Shown piece by piece: positions 17,721-26,148 of a stretch of DNA of 64,000 nucleotides. Positions within the stretch are counted from its first letter, which is position 1; the number at the start of each line of letters is the position of its first letter. Source of the DNA: Flavobacterium hankyongi (GTDB lineage: Bacteria; Bacteroidota; Bacteroidia; Flavobacteriales; Flavobacteriaceae). The stretch is from NCBI RefSeq assembly GCF_036840915.1, contig NZ_CP085725.1, forward strand, positions 620,001-684,000, written 5' to 3'. Position numbers and translations under genes: made by a program. The notes beneath the pieces were generated by a model. It made no database searches. It saw only the letters and a program-made list of their open reading frames with translations, and was not told the DNA's origin.

Positions 17721-20700
17721 ATGTATTACAAAAACAAGGAAAAAATCGAAAGGATTCAGAATATAATAAAACCTTTTGAAATAGATAGGAATTATAATAG
17801 AAATGATAAAGCTCTACACGAAGATATAAATTGGAATGCTTCAATCTTTTTTGCTAAAATCTTAGTTAAAACAGTAATCCCAAAAAATTATTGCTCAAAA
17901 GAGGATGTTGAAAAATTCTCTAAAAAATATAAAACTGAAAACAATGTCTCTATTGATATAGATTCATTATTTAATAAATTTTGGCTCCGTGAGATATTAG
18001 GAATAATACATATTCCCGATGCTGTTAGAAAAGTAATTTATGATTTTGAAAAAAATCAATCCTACAAAGAGGAATTGCTCTTTGTTAGAGAAGTATATAA
18101 AACTTACCAAACAAAGACAATAAATAAAACAGAGTATCAAAAGTTTATAGCAAAATACAAAATAGAAAACAATGTCAATTTAGACGAGGATTGGCTTAAT
18201 TCAAAATGGATAAAAACAAATAAGAAATCTGATGAGGCTATAGATATTGGTAATATTGTTTACTATTCAGTATTATTAGATAACTGGGATGAGTTTGGAT
18301 TTCTTTACAAATTAAAAAAAAATAAACTGGAATATCCCTATAAAGGTTTGGAAATATCAAAGGATAACTTTAATGCTATACACACCGCACATAAATCATA
18401 TTTTATAAAAGCTCCAAGTCTTGATGACTTAAAAGAACAGGAAGTTATTAGAGAGATTGATAACAAATATTATATTGATTTCTACAATTGTAAAGTGTCA
18501 TATTGGGATACTTTATGTGATAAGATAGGTGGATTTGTTTGGGAAGATTTAATAGGTGATGATAAAATTCCTGATGACAAAGAGAGAGTCATAATATTTG
18601 TAAAAAAGATGCTTTATTGGGAAAATAGTTGGTCTGATTTTTACAAACATATTACCAAAGAATCTAAAAATCGGTTTATAAAATCAGCATTAGAACTAAT
18701 TCTTGAAGAACAAGATGTTATCGGAGTAGAAAATGAGTTCTTTAAATGTTATATAGATGAAAGTATTGGCTCTAGGTATGCTTTTCAAGGGGGCATAGAC
18801 TTAACTGAAGAAGCTCTGAAACCGTCTACTGACTATTACGAATTGTATGAACAGATGCGTTTTATTTCAAAGAAACATCAAGGAAATTTATTTTATGTTC
18901 AGGAGGTTCGTAACGATTTAGCATTCTTAATTAAAACAATTGTTTGTTGTGATACCCCTTTTTCTAATACAGGAAGTAGTGATTCGGTAAAAATTGAACA
19001 TTACCCTTTAGTAAAATCTCTTTTAAAAAATAGCTTAGGTAAACCATATTTACTATGGGAGACTTGCCATTTTTTAGTTCAAGATAAACCTACTATAATT
19101 CCCTATTTACTGGAAGTTTCAGAATTTGCTTCGTTGGCTTTCAATTTAATTGATAAAGTAAAAATTGAAAGTTCAGTTGGAGAAATTGACAGGAATATAA
19201 AACTTAAACTCATTGAAGATAGTATAAAATTATGTTTAAATTCCATACTTTCAAGTCAAAAACATATAAATCAAGAAATTGCACTTATCATATTTCAATG
19301 TTATAAAGAAATAAACAAAAATAAATACGAATCATTAATAAATATTAGCAGAGAAGAAGATGTATATGAAATTAGAGAATATCAAAAGAAAAAAGAACAA
19401 CTACTAATTTTAACTATTGAAGATTGTCGTGTTAATGGATTTGATACATATAGTCCTTCATCTGAATTCTTGTTACCAAAAATAATTTCTGATCTAATCG
19501 AAATATTCAAAAATTATGAAGACCCCATTGTATATTTAAATGGCACTATTCAATTTCCAATTTTAGCACTAGATGGTTTAAGTTGGCTATCGAAATGTAT
19601 TATTTACAGTAAATATGAAAAACAAATTCAGGATATTGAAGATATTCGAGAAGTATTATCTGACTATTTTAAAGAAATATATTTAAATAAAATTGAACAA
19701 AAATCTGTTCAAAAAAAAGATTTTCCATCAAATAATATTATACAAGGCTTACCTAGCTGGGCGGAAAGAAATGAAAGGTTAAATCTCATAGACTGGATTT
19801 ATCCAATAGCTTTATTAAATGATACAAAAAAGCTAAAAGAATTCTTATCCCCTAGAATTAAATTAAAAAAGGCTGAGCACGAATATGACGAAGAAAATAG
19901 ATTTAATGCGAGTAAAATTTGTACTCATTTGTTTGTATTGCTCACTCTTCTAAAAAGAATGACTACTAATAAAGCAGAATACTTTCTGATATATGATAAG
20001 CTAAAAGATATCAAAATCAGTATTGAGCAAAATATACTTGACTTACTAAAGCAATATGCAGTAGCTGGTAAACCTTCAAAAATAGATATTCTAAGCTCAT
20101 CATTTGAGCAAAAGATATTTAGAGCTTCAAAAGAAGAGGAATTATTACCTCAAGTAGCACAAGCAATTAATTGGTTTGGTGATAAAAATAAAGTAATCAG
20201 CATCTTAATAGATACAAGTGATTTATTGCGCTTATTAATAATTCTAGATTGGGTTACCTCAGAAGGAATTAAAAAAGAAATAATTGAAAGAATTAAAAAA
20301 GCTAAAATTATTGATTTTTTCGAATCTCAAAGCTGGATACCTGAAATTGAATTGACATTATCAAAATTGTCTCATTATAAAGAATTAATTGAACAGACAG
20401 AAGAAGCATTAGATTATTGGGAGAAAAATATAACTTTTAAGCGTAATGAAATAAAATATAAACAAGCTTCATTTGTTGTACGTTTAATGTTAGCATACAA
20501 TCAAAAAGATATACAGCAAATCAACAAGTTAGAAGAACCAGGACAGAACGCATTTGAAGTCAGAGGTTTTAAACCGTATCATTATAAACAGTTTTTTATT
20601 GGACTAATTCATTTTGAAGATAAACCGAAAATAGCTTATGAAATATTTGATAAGCTTTATAATCAATTTAAGGAAAGTTCTTCAGTGTGCATTAATCGTT

Positions 20701-21767
20701 TTGCAGCAAAAATTAATTTGGCAACAAAAAAGGATGATATTATTATTAAAAATAAATTACTAAATGAAGCTTTAGAAGAATGGGAAGATGCTGGAAAGAA
20801 TCTTTCTGAACAATCAATAGAGTCCATAATAGACAAAGTATGGGTGAATAAATTGACTGTTTATTATCACTTAAAAAACGTTAATGAGTTTGAACAACTA
20901 TTTCTAAGTTTGCCAGATCCTTATCAAATGATGGAAGAAGTTGCTAGAATGAGAATAGAGTTGTTTTTGTACCAAATAAAGCAACAGGAAGCTATTTATT
21001 ATTTAAACAAAGTTAAAGAATATCATAAATTCTCTGATGGTAGTAATCTTGATTTTATAAATGAATTATCTTCCTTAGTTGATGATAAAAGTAATATTGA
21101 ACTTTTAAAAGCAAGTTATAATGAAATTTTCTCCAAAAAACCGCAAACCCTAATTAAAATTTTTCCAGAAAAATTAAATGGACAGATTGATATAGGAAAG
21201 TTTATTACCAAGGAGTTTGCGATAGCAATAAATAAGGCTTTAGATAAAATATTAGCAATTGATGAGATTAAAAATGAAGATAAATATAATGATTTAGTTC
21301 AAGTTTCTTTAGAGTCCAGATTTAGTGTATTTGGTTGGGTCGTTAAAGACCAAACTCGAGGAGCATTTTCAGGAAAAGGACTAAATCTAGGAGAAAGAGA
21401 TATCGTGATTCAAAACAGCAATAATGAAGCCATATTAGTATGTGAAGCATTTATATATCGTGATATCAGAACCACACAATCACATCTCAAGAAAATATTT
21501 AATTATCATCATCAAAAAGAGAATCTTATAATACTTATTTACAATTTAGGATTACCTTCTAATTTTGAAAATAAATGGAAAAAGTATTTGAAAGAGACAT
21601 TACCAAAATTAAATTATCCAACAGATTTTGAAATTGACTCCTCCAAAACCAAAGATTTAACAGAAGAATTCAATTATAAAGCATCTGCAATTAAAATTGG
21701 AATGACATTCCACGGAAAAAACACTACTATACATCATTTGATGATTAATTTAAAATACAAAGTATAA
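17721..21767 (+). CDS. Large uncharacterised protein with degenerate nuclease-like C-terminus, 1348 aa
   Basis: I do not recognise this family. Most of the chain looks alpha-helical and solenoid-like (repeated helices rich in L, K, E, I); no Walker motif, signal peptide or membrane segment is visible. Near the C-terminus, GLNLGERDIVI (Asp1227) followed by ILVCEAF (Glu1242-x-Phe1244) matches the strand pattern of PD-(D/E)XK domains but has Phe where the catalytic Lys belongs. It is then followed by TTQSHLKKIFNYHH, which could supply a displaced lysine or show an inactive, binding-only fold. As last gene of the operon and co-oriented with the 583-aa protein, it is probably a scaffold, sensor or target-recognition subunit of the defence system. 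Confidence 0.6.
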   Translation: MYYKNKEKIERIQNIIKPFEIDRNYNRNDKALHEDINWNASIFFAKILVKTVIPKNYCSKEDVEKFSKKYKTENNVSIDIDSLFNKFWLREILGIIHIPDAVRKVIYDFEKNQSYKEELLFVREVYKTYQTKTINKTEYQKFIAKYKIENNVNLDEDWLNSKWIKTNKKSDEAIDIGNIVYYSVLLDNWDEFGFLYKLKKNKLEYPYKGLEISKDNFNAIHTAHKSYFIKAPSLDDLKEQEVIREIDNKYYIDFYNCKVSYWDTLCDKIGGFVWEDLIGDDKIPDDKERVIIFVKKMLYWENSWSDFYKHITKESKNRFIKSALELILEEQDVIGVENEFFKCYIDESIGSRYAFQGGIDLTEEALKPSTDYYELYEQMRFISKKHQGNLFYVQEVRNDLAFLIKTIVCCDTPFSNTGSSDSVKIEHYPLVKSLLKNSLGKPYLLWETCHFLVQDKPTIIPYLLEVSEFASLAFNLIDKVKIESSVGEIDRNIKLKLIEDSIKLCLNSILSSQKHINQEIALIIFQCYKEINKNKYESLINISREEDVYEIREYQKKKEQLLILTIEDCRVNGFDTYSPSSEFLLPKIISDLIEIFKNYEDPIVYLNGTIQFPILALDGLSWLSKCIIYSKYEKQIQDIEDIREVLSDYFKEIYLNKIEQKSVQKKDFPSNNIIQGLPSWAERNERLNLIDWIYPIALLNDTKKLKEFLSPRIKLKKAEHEYDEENRFNASKICTHLFVLLTLLKRMTTNKAEYFLIYDKLKDIKISIEQNILDLLKQYAVAGKPSKIDILSSSFEQKIFRASKEEELLPQVAQAINWFGDKNKVISILIDTSDLLRLLIILDWVTSEGIKKEIIERIKKAKIIDFFESQSWIPEIELTLSKLSHYKELIEQTEEALDYWEKNITFKRNEIKYKQASFVVRLMLAYNQKDIQQINKLEEPGQNAFEVRGFKPYHYKQFFIGLIHFEDKPKIAYEIFDKLYNQFKESSSVCINRFAAKINLATKKDDIIIKNKLLNEALEEWEDAGKNLSEQSIESIIDKVWVNKLTVYYHLKNVNEFEQLFLSLPDPYQMMEEVARMRIELFLYQIKQQEAIYYLNKVKEYHKFSDGSNLDFINELSSLVDDKSNIELLKASYNEIFSKKPQTLIKIFPEKLNGQIDIGKFITKEFAIAINKALDKILAIDEIKNEDKYNDLVQVSLESRFSVFGWVVKDQTRGAFSGKGLNLGERDIVIQNSNNEAILVCEAFIYRDIRTTQSHLKKIFNYHHQKENLIILIYNLGLPSNFENKWKKYLKETLPKLNYPTDFEIDSSKTKDLTEEFNYKASAIKIGMTFHGKNTTIHHLMINLKYKV

Positions 21768-22003
21768 AATTTTAAGGTGTTATAAAATAAACTCTTATTG
21801 CCACTCCTTGCCAACGCTCCTAAAAAAATTACTGTCATGGTTTTTGTCCCACCGCACATCAAGCACATTGCCTGTTGGCTAGAGCGTTTTGTTTAAAAAC
21901 AGAAAAATTCAAGAAGCCATCAGTCAAAGAGCTTGCCCAACGCTCAAAACAAAAACACGTACGCTTCGCAACTCATGCCAGTAATTTTTTTTCCCAAGCT
22001 TAG

Positions 22004-22086
22004 TTACATAATGTGGCATTATAGTGCATAAAGAACTATCCTGCTACTAAAGAAATTCACGGATGCACTATAATAACATTATGTAA
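22004..22086. repeat. Imperfect palindrome
   Basis: The left arm ttacataatgt-ggc-attatagtgcat pairs with atgcactataat-a-acattatgtaa. Two perfect stems of 11 and 12 bases are separated by a 3-to-1 internal mismatch; the loop is 33 bases. Confidence 0.7.
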
Positions 22087-22306
22087 AAAAGCCGCTTTGC
22101 CAACGCTCGTGTGGTTTGCTCTAGGACAACTTTTTGAGCAGCTTCCATCGCATCACCCGGCTACTCAAAAAGCCATCCTTCACAAACCACTTTCACAATT
22201 CCATACAACAATTATCTGAAATTGAATATTTGTCCATCGCAGGAAATTCACAACTGTTTTTATCAACTGTGTGTTTAAATCGGTAGTATTTGCATTGCTT
22301 TTGTAA

Positions 22307-22366
22307 GTTTTAAAAATGGCTTAAAATTTCAGTTGCTTTTCCATTGGTTAAAGCCATTTTTAAAAC
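22307..22366. repeat. 16-bp inverted repeat
   Basis: The arms gttttaaaaatggctt and aagccatttttaaaac are perfect complements with a 28-base loop. Confidence 0.75.
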
Positions 22367-22722
22367 CCACAAAACCAAAATACCCAGCATAAGTATAGTT
22401 TTTATTTGCCAGTAACATCCGTAAATATTACTTCCGCAATAGCTCAATACCATGCCGTTTTTCAAAAACTTTTTGTCTGTAAATGATATCCTGATTTTAT
22501 ACATAAATCTTGGTATTGGCTATTACAAAAGCAATCACAAAATCTCATGTAAGCAAATAAAAAACAATACCCATGCTTGCGCTACTGCCTCATCACACTA
22601 GGCAATTTTTTGCATTGTTTTTTGAAGATGCCTCCCATTTTCATAAGAATATTTATTTTAAACTGAACACTGTTACTGCCAACTGACTAATAAGCATCCT
22701 CAAAAATCAAATCCAAGAAAGA

Positions 22723-22800
22723 GTATCAAATTCTTTGGCCGGATAAAAAGCATTTTTATTGTTTGATTTGGTTTTTTCATCCATCCAAAGAATTTGATAC
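22723..22800. repeat. 16-bp inverted repeat with compensated flanks
   Basis: The arms gtatcaaattctttgg and ccaaagaatttgatac are perfect complements. Pairing continues on both sides with a few mismatches (agaaagag with ccctttcc outside; ggataaaaa with ttttttcatcc inside), giving a longer imperfect stem. Confidence 0.7.
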
Positions 22801-22929
22801 CCTTTCCAAAGACGACCAGTTTCCAATTCAGCACCCATTCTTCAGATAAAATCCAATTAAACAAGAACATTTGATTTGGATATTCAAAATAAAAATAAAA
22901 AAAAAAGAGCAAAGATAAGTTCCAGGTAT

Positions 22930-23073
22930 TCAAAAAAGCAAGTTCAAGCCCTACGGGTTTCAGAAAAAATCTCCACCCATATCGTTTCAAAACATATTTA
23001 GTTTTCGATTAGACGCTACCGATTTCTATCACGCATCGGGTAGTATTTTTTCTGAAAAACTTGCTTTTTTGAA
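22930..23073. repeat. Long-range inverted repeat (16 bp plus inner 12 bp)
   Basis: The outer arms ttcaaaaaagcaagtt and aacttgcttttttgaa are perfect, and the inner arms ttcagaaaaaat and attttttctgaa are also perfect, separated asymmetrically. The result is a branched or bulged hairpin of about 144 bases. Confidence 0.7.
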
Positions 23074-23218
23074 ACCTTCCACTTAAACGGACGGCTTTCT
23101 TTTTTTCTTTTTTTTCTTTTGAAAAATTTTATGGGCGAAGCGTAGCGAGGCACATCTGCATTTCAAAAGAAACAATACGAAAAATTGAAAATTAATTTAA
23201 TTTTTAAAAGCCAATGTT

Positions 23219-23641
23219 ATGCTGAAATTTATCATTAAAACCCATAAAAAAGGAACTATTTACTCAAAACCGCATTTATTCCTACTTAACAAAGGGATGA
23301 ACAGTGGAAAGCCTCAAAAAGAGCCCTTTACAAACAGTTTTGTTATCATTTTTGAACGTGATTCTGATTTTGACACCATCAATTTAACGGCTTATGCACT
23401 TTGGAAAACTAAATTTTGGCATCAATTTCTTTCTGGTTCGGTTATTCCGTTTTTGCGTTTAAATGATGTTAGAAAAGAGTTTTCAACTAAAGTTAACCAG
23501 GAGATAAAAGACCACAAGGAACATGTTAAAAACGTGCAAACTTTGAAGCTTTTAGAACAAAGCGAAAAACGTTTTAATGAAAACCTAAATCTCATTAATG
23601 ATATGCGCAGAGTAATCTTATTTAGATATATAAGTAAATAA
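23219..23641 (+). CDS. Hypothetical protein (DUF6943-like), 140 aa
   Basis: A small cytosolic protein. Its N-terminal half contains FLLNKGMNSGKPQKEPFTNSF and LWKTKFWHQFLSGSVIPFLR, a pattern I associate, without certainty, with the DUF6943 family of Bacteroidota. The C-terminal 50 residues are a charged helix. No catalytic motif is visible and the function is unknown. It lies alone between the hairpin-rich region and the convergent minus-strand cassette, and may belong to the mobile block. Confidence 0.6.
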   Translation: MLKFIIKTHKKGTIYSKPHLFLLNKGMNSGKPQKEPFTNSFVIIFERDSDFDTINLTAYALWKTKFWHQFLSGSVIPFLRLNDVRKEFSTKVNQEIKDHKEHVKNVQTLKLLEQSEKRFNENLNLINDMRRVILFRYISK

Positions 23642-23711
23642 AAAAACTCATCCCTTTCGGTTTGAGCTTTCATTTTGTTTAACCCAATGGTCACCACAAC
23701 TAGGGCTAAAC

Positions 23712-23888
23712 TTATTTTTTGTGCTTCTTATTTAGGTTTTTAAGCAGTAACGAAATCGTAAAACTGACAACCGCTCCAATAGTGGCTAAGATAACCGTTT
23801 TTGCAATATCTTCAGATTGAATATTCGGAACAATACTTAAAAATGTACCTCCAGCTGTACCAATTAAGGTATGATTATTCGCTGTCAT
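23712..23888 (-). CDS. Small membrane protein, 58 aa
   Basis: Reading the minus strand from the ATG at 23888 gives 58 residues: MTANNHTLIGTAGG, then a hydrophobic segment (TVILATIGAVVSFTISLLL) and a basic tail ending KNLNKKHKK. One membrane helix with a positively charged C-terminus is predicted. Its start overlaps the end of the 71-aa gene by 14 bases, so it is probably translationally coupled. Holin-like or peptide roles are possible, but there is no specific evidence. Confidence 0.6.
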   Translation of the reverse strand: MTANNHTLIGTAGGTFLSIVPNIQSEDIAKTVILATIGAVVSFTISLLLKNLNKKHKK

Positions 23889-24090
23889 TAGTTGTGGTCA
23901 ACTGACTTGCAGCTGTCAAAACACCTCCAGCTAATGCAACATAGCCACCAATAGTCGTAACGATTACTGGAAGTGCTATTGGAGCAGCTAAAATAGTTCC
24001 ACCAACGGCAGCCAATGCCAACCCAACAGTTCGAAGCACTTTAAAAAACTTAGGCGTAGGAGCTTTTGCTCTATTAATGATTTTTTTCAT
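23875..24090 (-). CDS. Small Gly/Ala-rich membrane protein, 71 aa
   Basis: A basic N-terminus (MKKIINRAKAPTPKFF) is followed by about 40 hydrophobic residues rich in Gly, Ala and Val (VGLALAAVGGTILAAPIALP, then VIVTTIGGYVALAGG), and a short polar tail. Two tightly packed membrane helices with a GG turn are likely. No homologue is recognised. It sits between the DUF5675-like gene and the 58-aa gene on the same strand, so the four genes form one transcription unit. Bacteriocin-like or holin-like roles are speculative. Confidence 0.6.
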   Translation of the reverse strand: MKKIINRAKAPTPKFFKVLRTVGLALAAVGGTILAAPIALPVIVTTIGGYVALAGGVLTAASQLTTTNDSE

Positions 24091-24099
24091 AATTTAAAA

Positions 24100-24495
24100 T
24101 TAAGATTGGATTAGTATTTCAACACTTTCTTTATTGTCCAATGCTTGATAAACAATCTTTTTAAGCTTTTCAAAAGCTATTCGAGACATCAAACCAAGTC
24201 CAGGACCAGAAAGTTTGGTAACGGGAGCGATACAACCATTTAATTCTTTCAAAGCGTTATTAGCAGGATGAAATAGAATCAAACTTCTATTTTCAACATC
24301 AACCACTTCTAAATGCCATTTGAACTTCTGACTGTAACGCTTTCTAATAAAATATTTCCCTTCTGGAGTACAAGAAACTCTCCTTTCATTATTCTTCCAA
24401 GGCAATTCAATCGTATAACAAATAAATTTGCCTTCCCATTCGAGTTTCCCATTAGTTCCTTCAGGGAAATAAGTTCTAGTTAACCAAATAACCAT
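24100..24495 (-). CDS. DUF5675-like protein, 131 aa
   Basis: The pattern LTRTYFPEGTNGKL, ICYTIELPWKNNERRVSC, PEGKYFI, LILFHPANNALKELNGCIAP and GPGLGLMSR matches DUF5675 proteins, which are found near phage and phage-derived loci in Bacteroidota. The conserved HPANNA and GCIAP blocks suggest an enzyme active site with His and Cys, recalling the HxxN/GC arrangement of L,D-transpeptidase-like folds, but no activity is established to my knowledge. Its ATG overlaps the stop of the upstream 252-aa gene by one base (TAATG). Confidence 0.75.
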   Translation of the reverse strand: MVIWLTRTYFPEGTNGKLEWEGKFICYTIELPWKNNERRVSCTPEGKYFIRKRYSQKFKWHLEVVDVENRSLILFHPANNALKELNGCIAPVTKLSGPGLGLMSRIAFEKLKKIVYQALDNKESVEILIQS

Positions 24496-25253
24496 TACAC
24501 ACCGCTATCAACTTTCGCAATCGATAATGGGTTAAAAGCACCATTTTTCAATGGGTACATTTGTCCATTTATCTCCTGATAAAACTCAAGACCTAAAGCC
24601 AAAAACAATGGTTTTGTTGAGTTAGCAGTAACCACATTGGTTTGATTGATAGCTGCCGTAGCAGTTCCATCCCAAGGTAAGATTGCAGTTTCAGAAGTAG
24701 CAACCACAAAAGTTTCTGCTTCAAAATCTACTTCAGCACCACCAGAGATGATTTTAAAATGCGTAGTACCACTTGGAGCAGCAATCATATTTGCAGGAAT
24801 AAATGATGCTAAATCAACTTTAATTTCACCCGCTACACGGTCAATCGTTGCTACAAACGGAGCAAACAAACTAGTTCCAAGCTTACCACGAATATTGAAT
24901 TCAAAACCAAATAGCAATTCAGCTTCACCATCAATTACATTACGCAAACCTCTTTCGCTAGTCGTATCCGCTTGGATAACTTTCACCATTCTTTGAGTAA
25001 GTCTGCTAACCATTCTGCTATCTGCAGAATTTAAAAGCAACGGTCTTAAAGCCGTTCTAAGCATTTTTCCTGCCTTTCCATCTCTACCAAACTCAGAGCC
25101 ATTCTCACGAGTTCTTTGAAACGCAGGATCACTGGCAATTCTACTAGCGTCTATGCCGCCTTTTTCTCTGGCCAAGTGACCATCTTGCGTTTTGTAAAAA
25201 GTAATATCTCCGATAGTACCTTTTAATTTAATTATGCCTTTCTGTCTAGCCAT
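24495..25253 (-). CDS. Uncharacterised protein, 252 aa, first gene of the minus-strand cassette
   Basis: It begins MARQKGIIKLKGTIGDITF, with a compact basic N-terminus and no signal peptide. The middle (residues about 40-110; RTRENGSEFGRDGKAGKMLR, RPLLLNSADSRMVSRLTQRM) is Arg-rich and helical, and the C-terminal half is beta-rich and alanine/threonine-rich. I recognise the family only as one recurring in Flavobacteriaceae; it has no named function known to me. The layout (possible structural-type protein, DUF5675, two small membrane proteins) recalls phage-derived modules. Its stop overlaps the next start, so the cassette is one operon. Confidence 0.65.
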   Translation of the reverse strand: MARQKGIIKLKGTIGDITFYKTQDGHLAREKGGIDASRIASDPAFQRTRENGSEFGRDGKAGKMLRTALRPLLLNSADSRMVSRLTQRMVKVIQADTTSERGLRNVIDGEAELLFGFEFNIRGKLGTSLFAPFVATIDRVAGEIKVDLASFIPANMIAAPSGTTHFKIISGGAEVDFEAETFVVATSETAILPWDGTATAAINQTNVVTANSTKPLFLALGLEFYQEINGQMYPLKNGAFNPLSIAKVDSGV

Positions 25254-25441
25254 AACTTCAAAATTTATATTCTACATTCAGAATGTTTGGTACATTCCTT
25301 CAAACCTCACAATTCAATCCCAGATGCATCTTCAAAACAGAATTATTACACAAAGCTTTCACAAAATCTATTATATTCAAAGCAGCTGGTACCATAAACG
25401 CCTACAAGTAACTAAAACGACCTTTTTAGACTATTTTACCC

Positions 25442-25472
25442 TTGATTAAATAAATTAGAATAAATACCTTTG
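25442..25472 (+). promoter_or_regulatory. TTG-N20-TACCTTTG promoter
   Basis: TTG at 25442-25444 and TACCTTTG at 25465-25472 fit the Bacteroidota consensus with a 20-base spacer, 76 bases upstream of the 67-aa gene. Otherwise the 294 bases between 25254 and 25547 hold nothing recognisable. Confidence 0.45.
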
Positions 25473-25547
25473 AAAATGCTTTAATATCACTTGCAAATCA
25501 ATAATGAATACTGTACAGCAAATGCATACCAAAGGCATGGATAGTGT

Positions 25548-25751
25548 ATGAGATTAGAACAAAAAAGAGTTTGCATATACCCAAAAGACGTACAAAGAAT
25601 TACCGGAAAGAGTTATAGAACAGCAAGATTACTATTATTAAGCATCAAGAAGCATTTAAATAAACAAGAACATCAATTTATAACTATTGAAGAGTTTTGC
25701 ACCTACACAGGGCTAAAAATAGAACTTGTACTTCCTTTAATTGTTGGGTAA
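25548..25751 (+). CDS. Small HTH-like protein, 67 aa
   Basis: A 67-residue basic protein. The segment YPKDVQRITGKSYRTARLLLLSI looks like a helix-turn-helix. The C-terminal half (ITIEEFCTYTGLKIELVLPLI) is a second helical pair resembling the AlpA/excisionase-type small proteins near Bacteroidota element ends. A good promoter lies upstream. Possibly it regulates excision or neighbouring genes; this is inference. Confidence 0.55.
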   Translation: MRLEQKRVCIYPKDVQRITGKSYRTARLLLLSIKKHLNKQEHQFITIEEFCTYTGLKIELVLPLIVG

Positions 25752-25947
25752 AAGTTGAGGTCAATTTTAACCTCAAAATAAGTTTACAAAGTATAAAAAC
25801 TTGTTCATTTAGTAGTTCAAATAATGGTCTTAACTATTGGATTATAAAGGAATAATGATTATTTTTGCCTCATACAATTTGATGTTCTTTATTGGTATTC
25901 ATTAGTGACCTATTTAATGACCTATCAAAACATAATACAGCGAAACC

Positions 25948-25996
25948 CTTGAAAACATTAGCATAAGAAAGAGCAAACAAATCCCTCTTTCTCCGC
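25948..25996 (+). other. Possible tRNA-Ser 3' remnant (attachment site candidate)
   Basis: The stretch cttgaaaac (25948-25956) matches the anticodon loop of tRNA-Ser(UGA), and aatccctctttctccgc (25980-25996) matches the T-loop/acceptor 3' end of Flavobacteria tRNA-Ser. The intervening 23 bases are too short and the 5' half is missing, so no functional tRNA is encoded. A tRNA-type terminator follows. Confidence 0.35.
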
Positions 25997-26014
25997 GAGC
26001 TTTAAGCTAATGGT

Positions 26015-26044
26015 AAACCCTTCAAAATTTTGAAGGTTTTTTTT
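26015..26044 (+). terminator. Palindromic terminator
   Basis: An 18-base perfect palindrome (ccttcaaaattttgaagg, 26019-26036) is followed by eight T. Terminators of this kind follow tRNA genes in Flavobacteria, which supports the tRNA remnant reading. Confidence 0.75.
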
Positions 26045-26148
26045 ATTGAATTTATTTCTGAATTCAACAATATTTTTAAGTTTTTTTTATTCTCAAAAAT
26101 ATATGAGAATTGTATGACATATTTTTCTTACATTTAGCCAAAAAAAAT

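Larger units (their letters stand above)
21768..23218. other. 1.45 kb gene-free region with multiple long hairpins
   Basis: No open frame here looks coding: the two possible frames on the minus strand (22310-22504, 22700-22990) are low-complexity and overlap the hairpins. Perfect or near-perfect inverted arms are: 21822-21834/21979-21991 (13 bp), 22004-22029/22063-22086 (imperfect), 22307-22322/22351-22366 (16 bp), 22723-22738/22785-22800 (16 bp, extends imperfectly), 22930-22945/23058-23073 (16 bp, plus inner 22960-22971/23045-23056), and 23115-23124/23161-23170 (10 bp). The phrase ccaacgctc recurs at about 21811, 21935 and 22097. Structured RNA or mobile-element DNA are possible readings. 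Confidence 0.7.
25752..26148. other. 397-base intergenic region with att-like tRNA remnant and terminator
   Basis: No gene is seen. It contains the tRNA-Ser-like fragment and the palindromic terminator described separately, plus AT-rich leader DNA before the T6SS. A weak -33/-7 pair (TTG 26110-26112, TACATTTA 26129-26136) precedes the T6SS start codon. Confidence 0.6.

Noticed and set aside
22310..22990. Minus-strand open frames of 64 and 96 codons in the hairpin region
   Set aside because: Aromatic- and lysine-rich low-complexity translations overlapping the inverted repeats, without a recognisable domain or initiation context; treated as non-coding.
21768..23218. Integron attC array or retron ncRNA
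   Set aside because: No integron integrase or reverse transcriptase is in the window, and the stems lack the required core sites; the hairpins remain unexplained.
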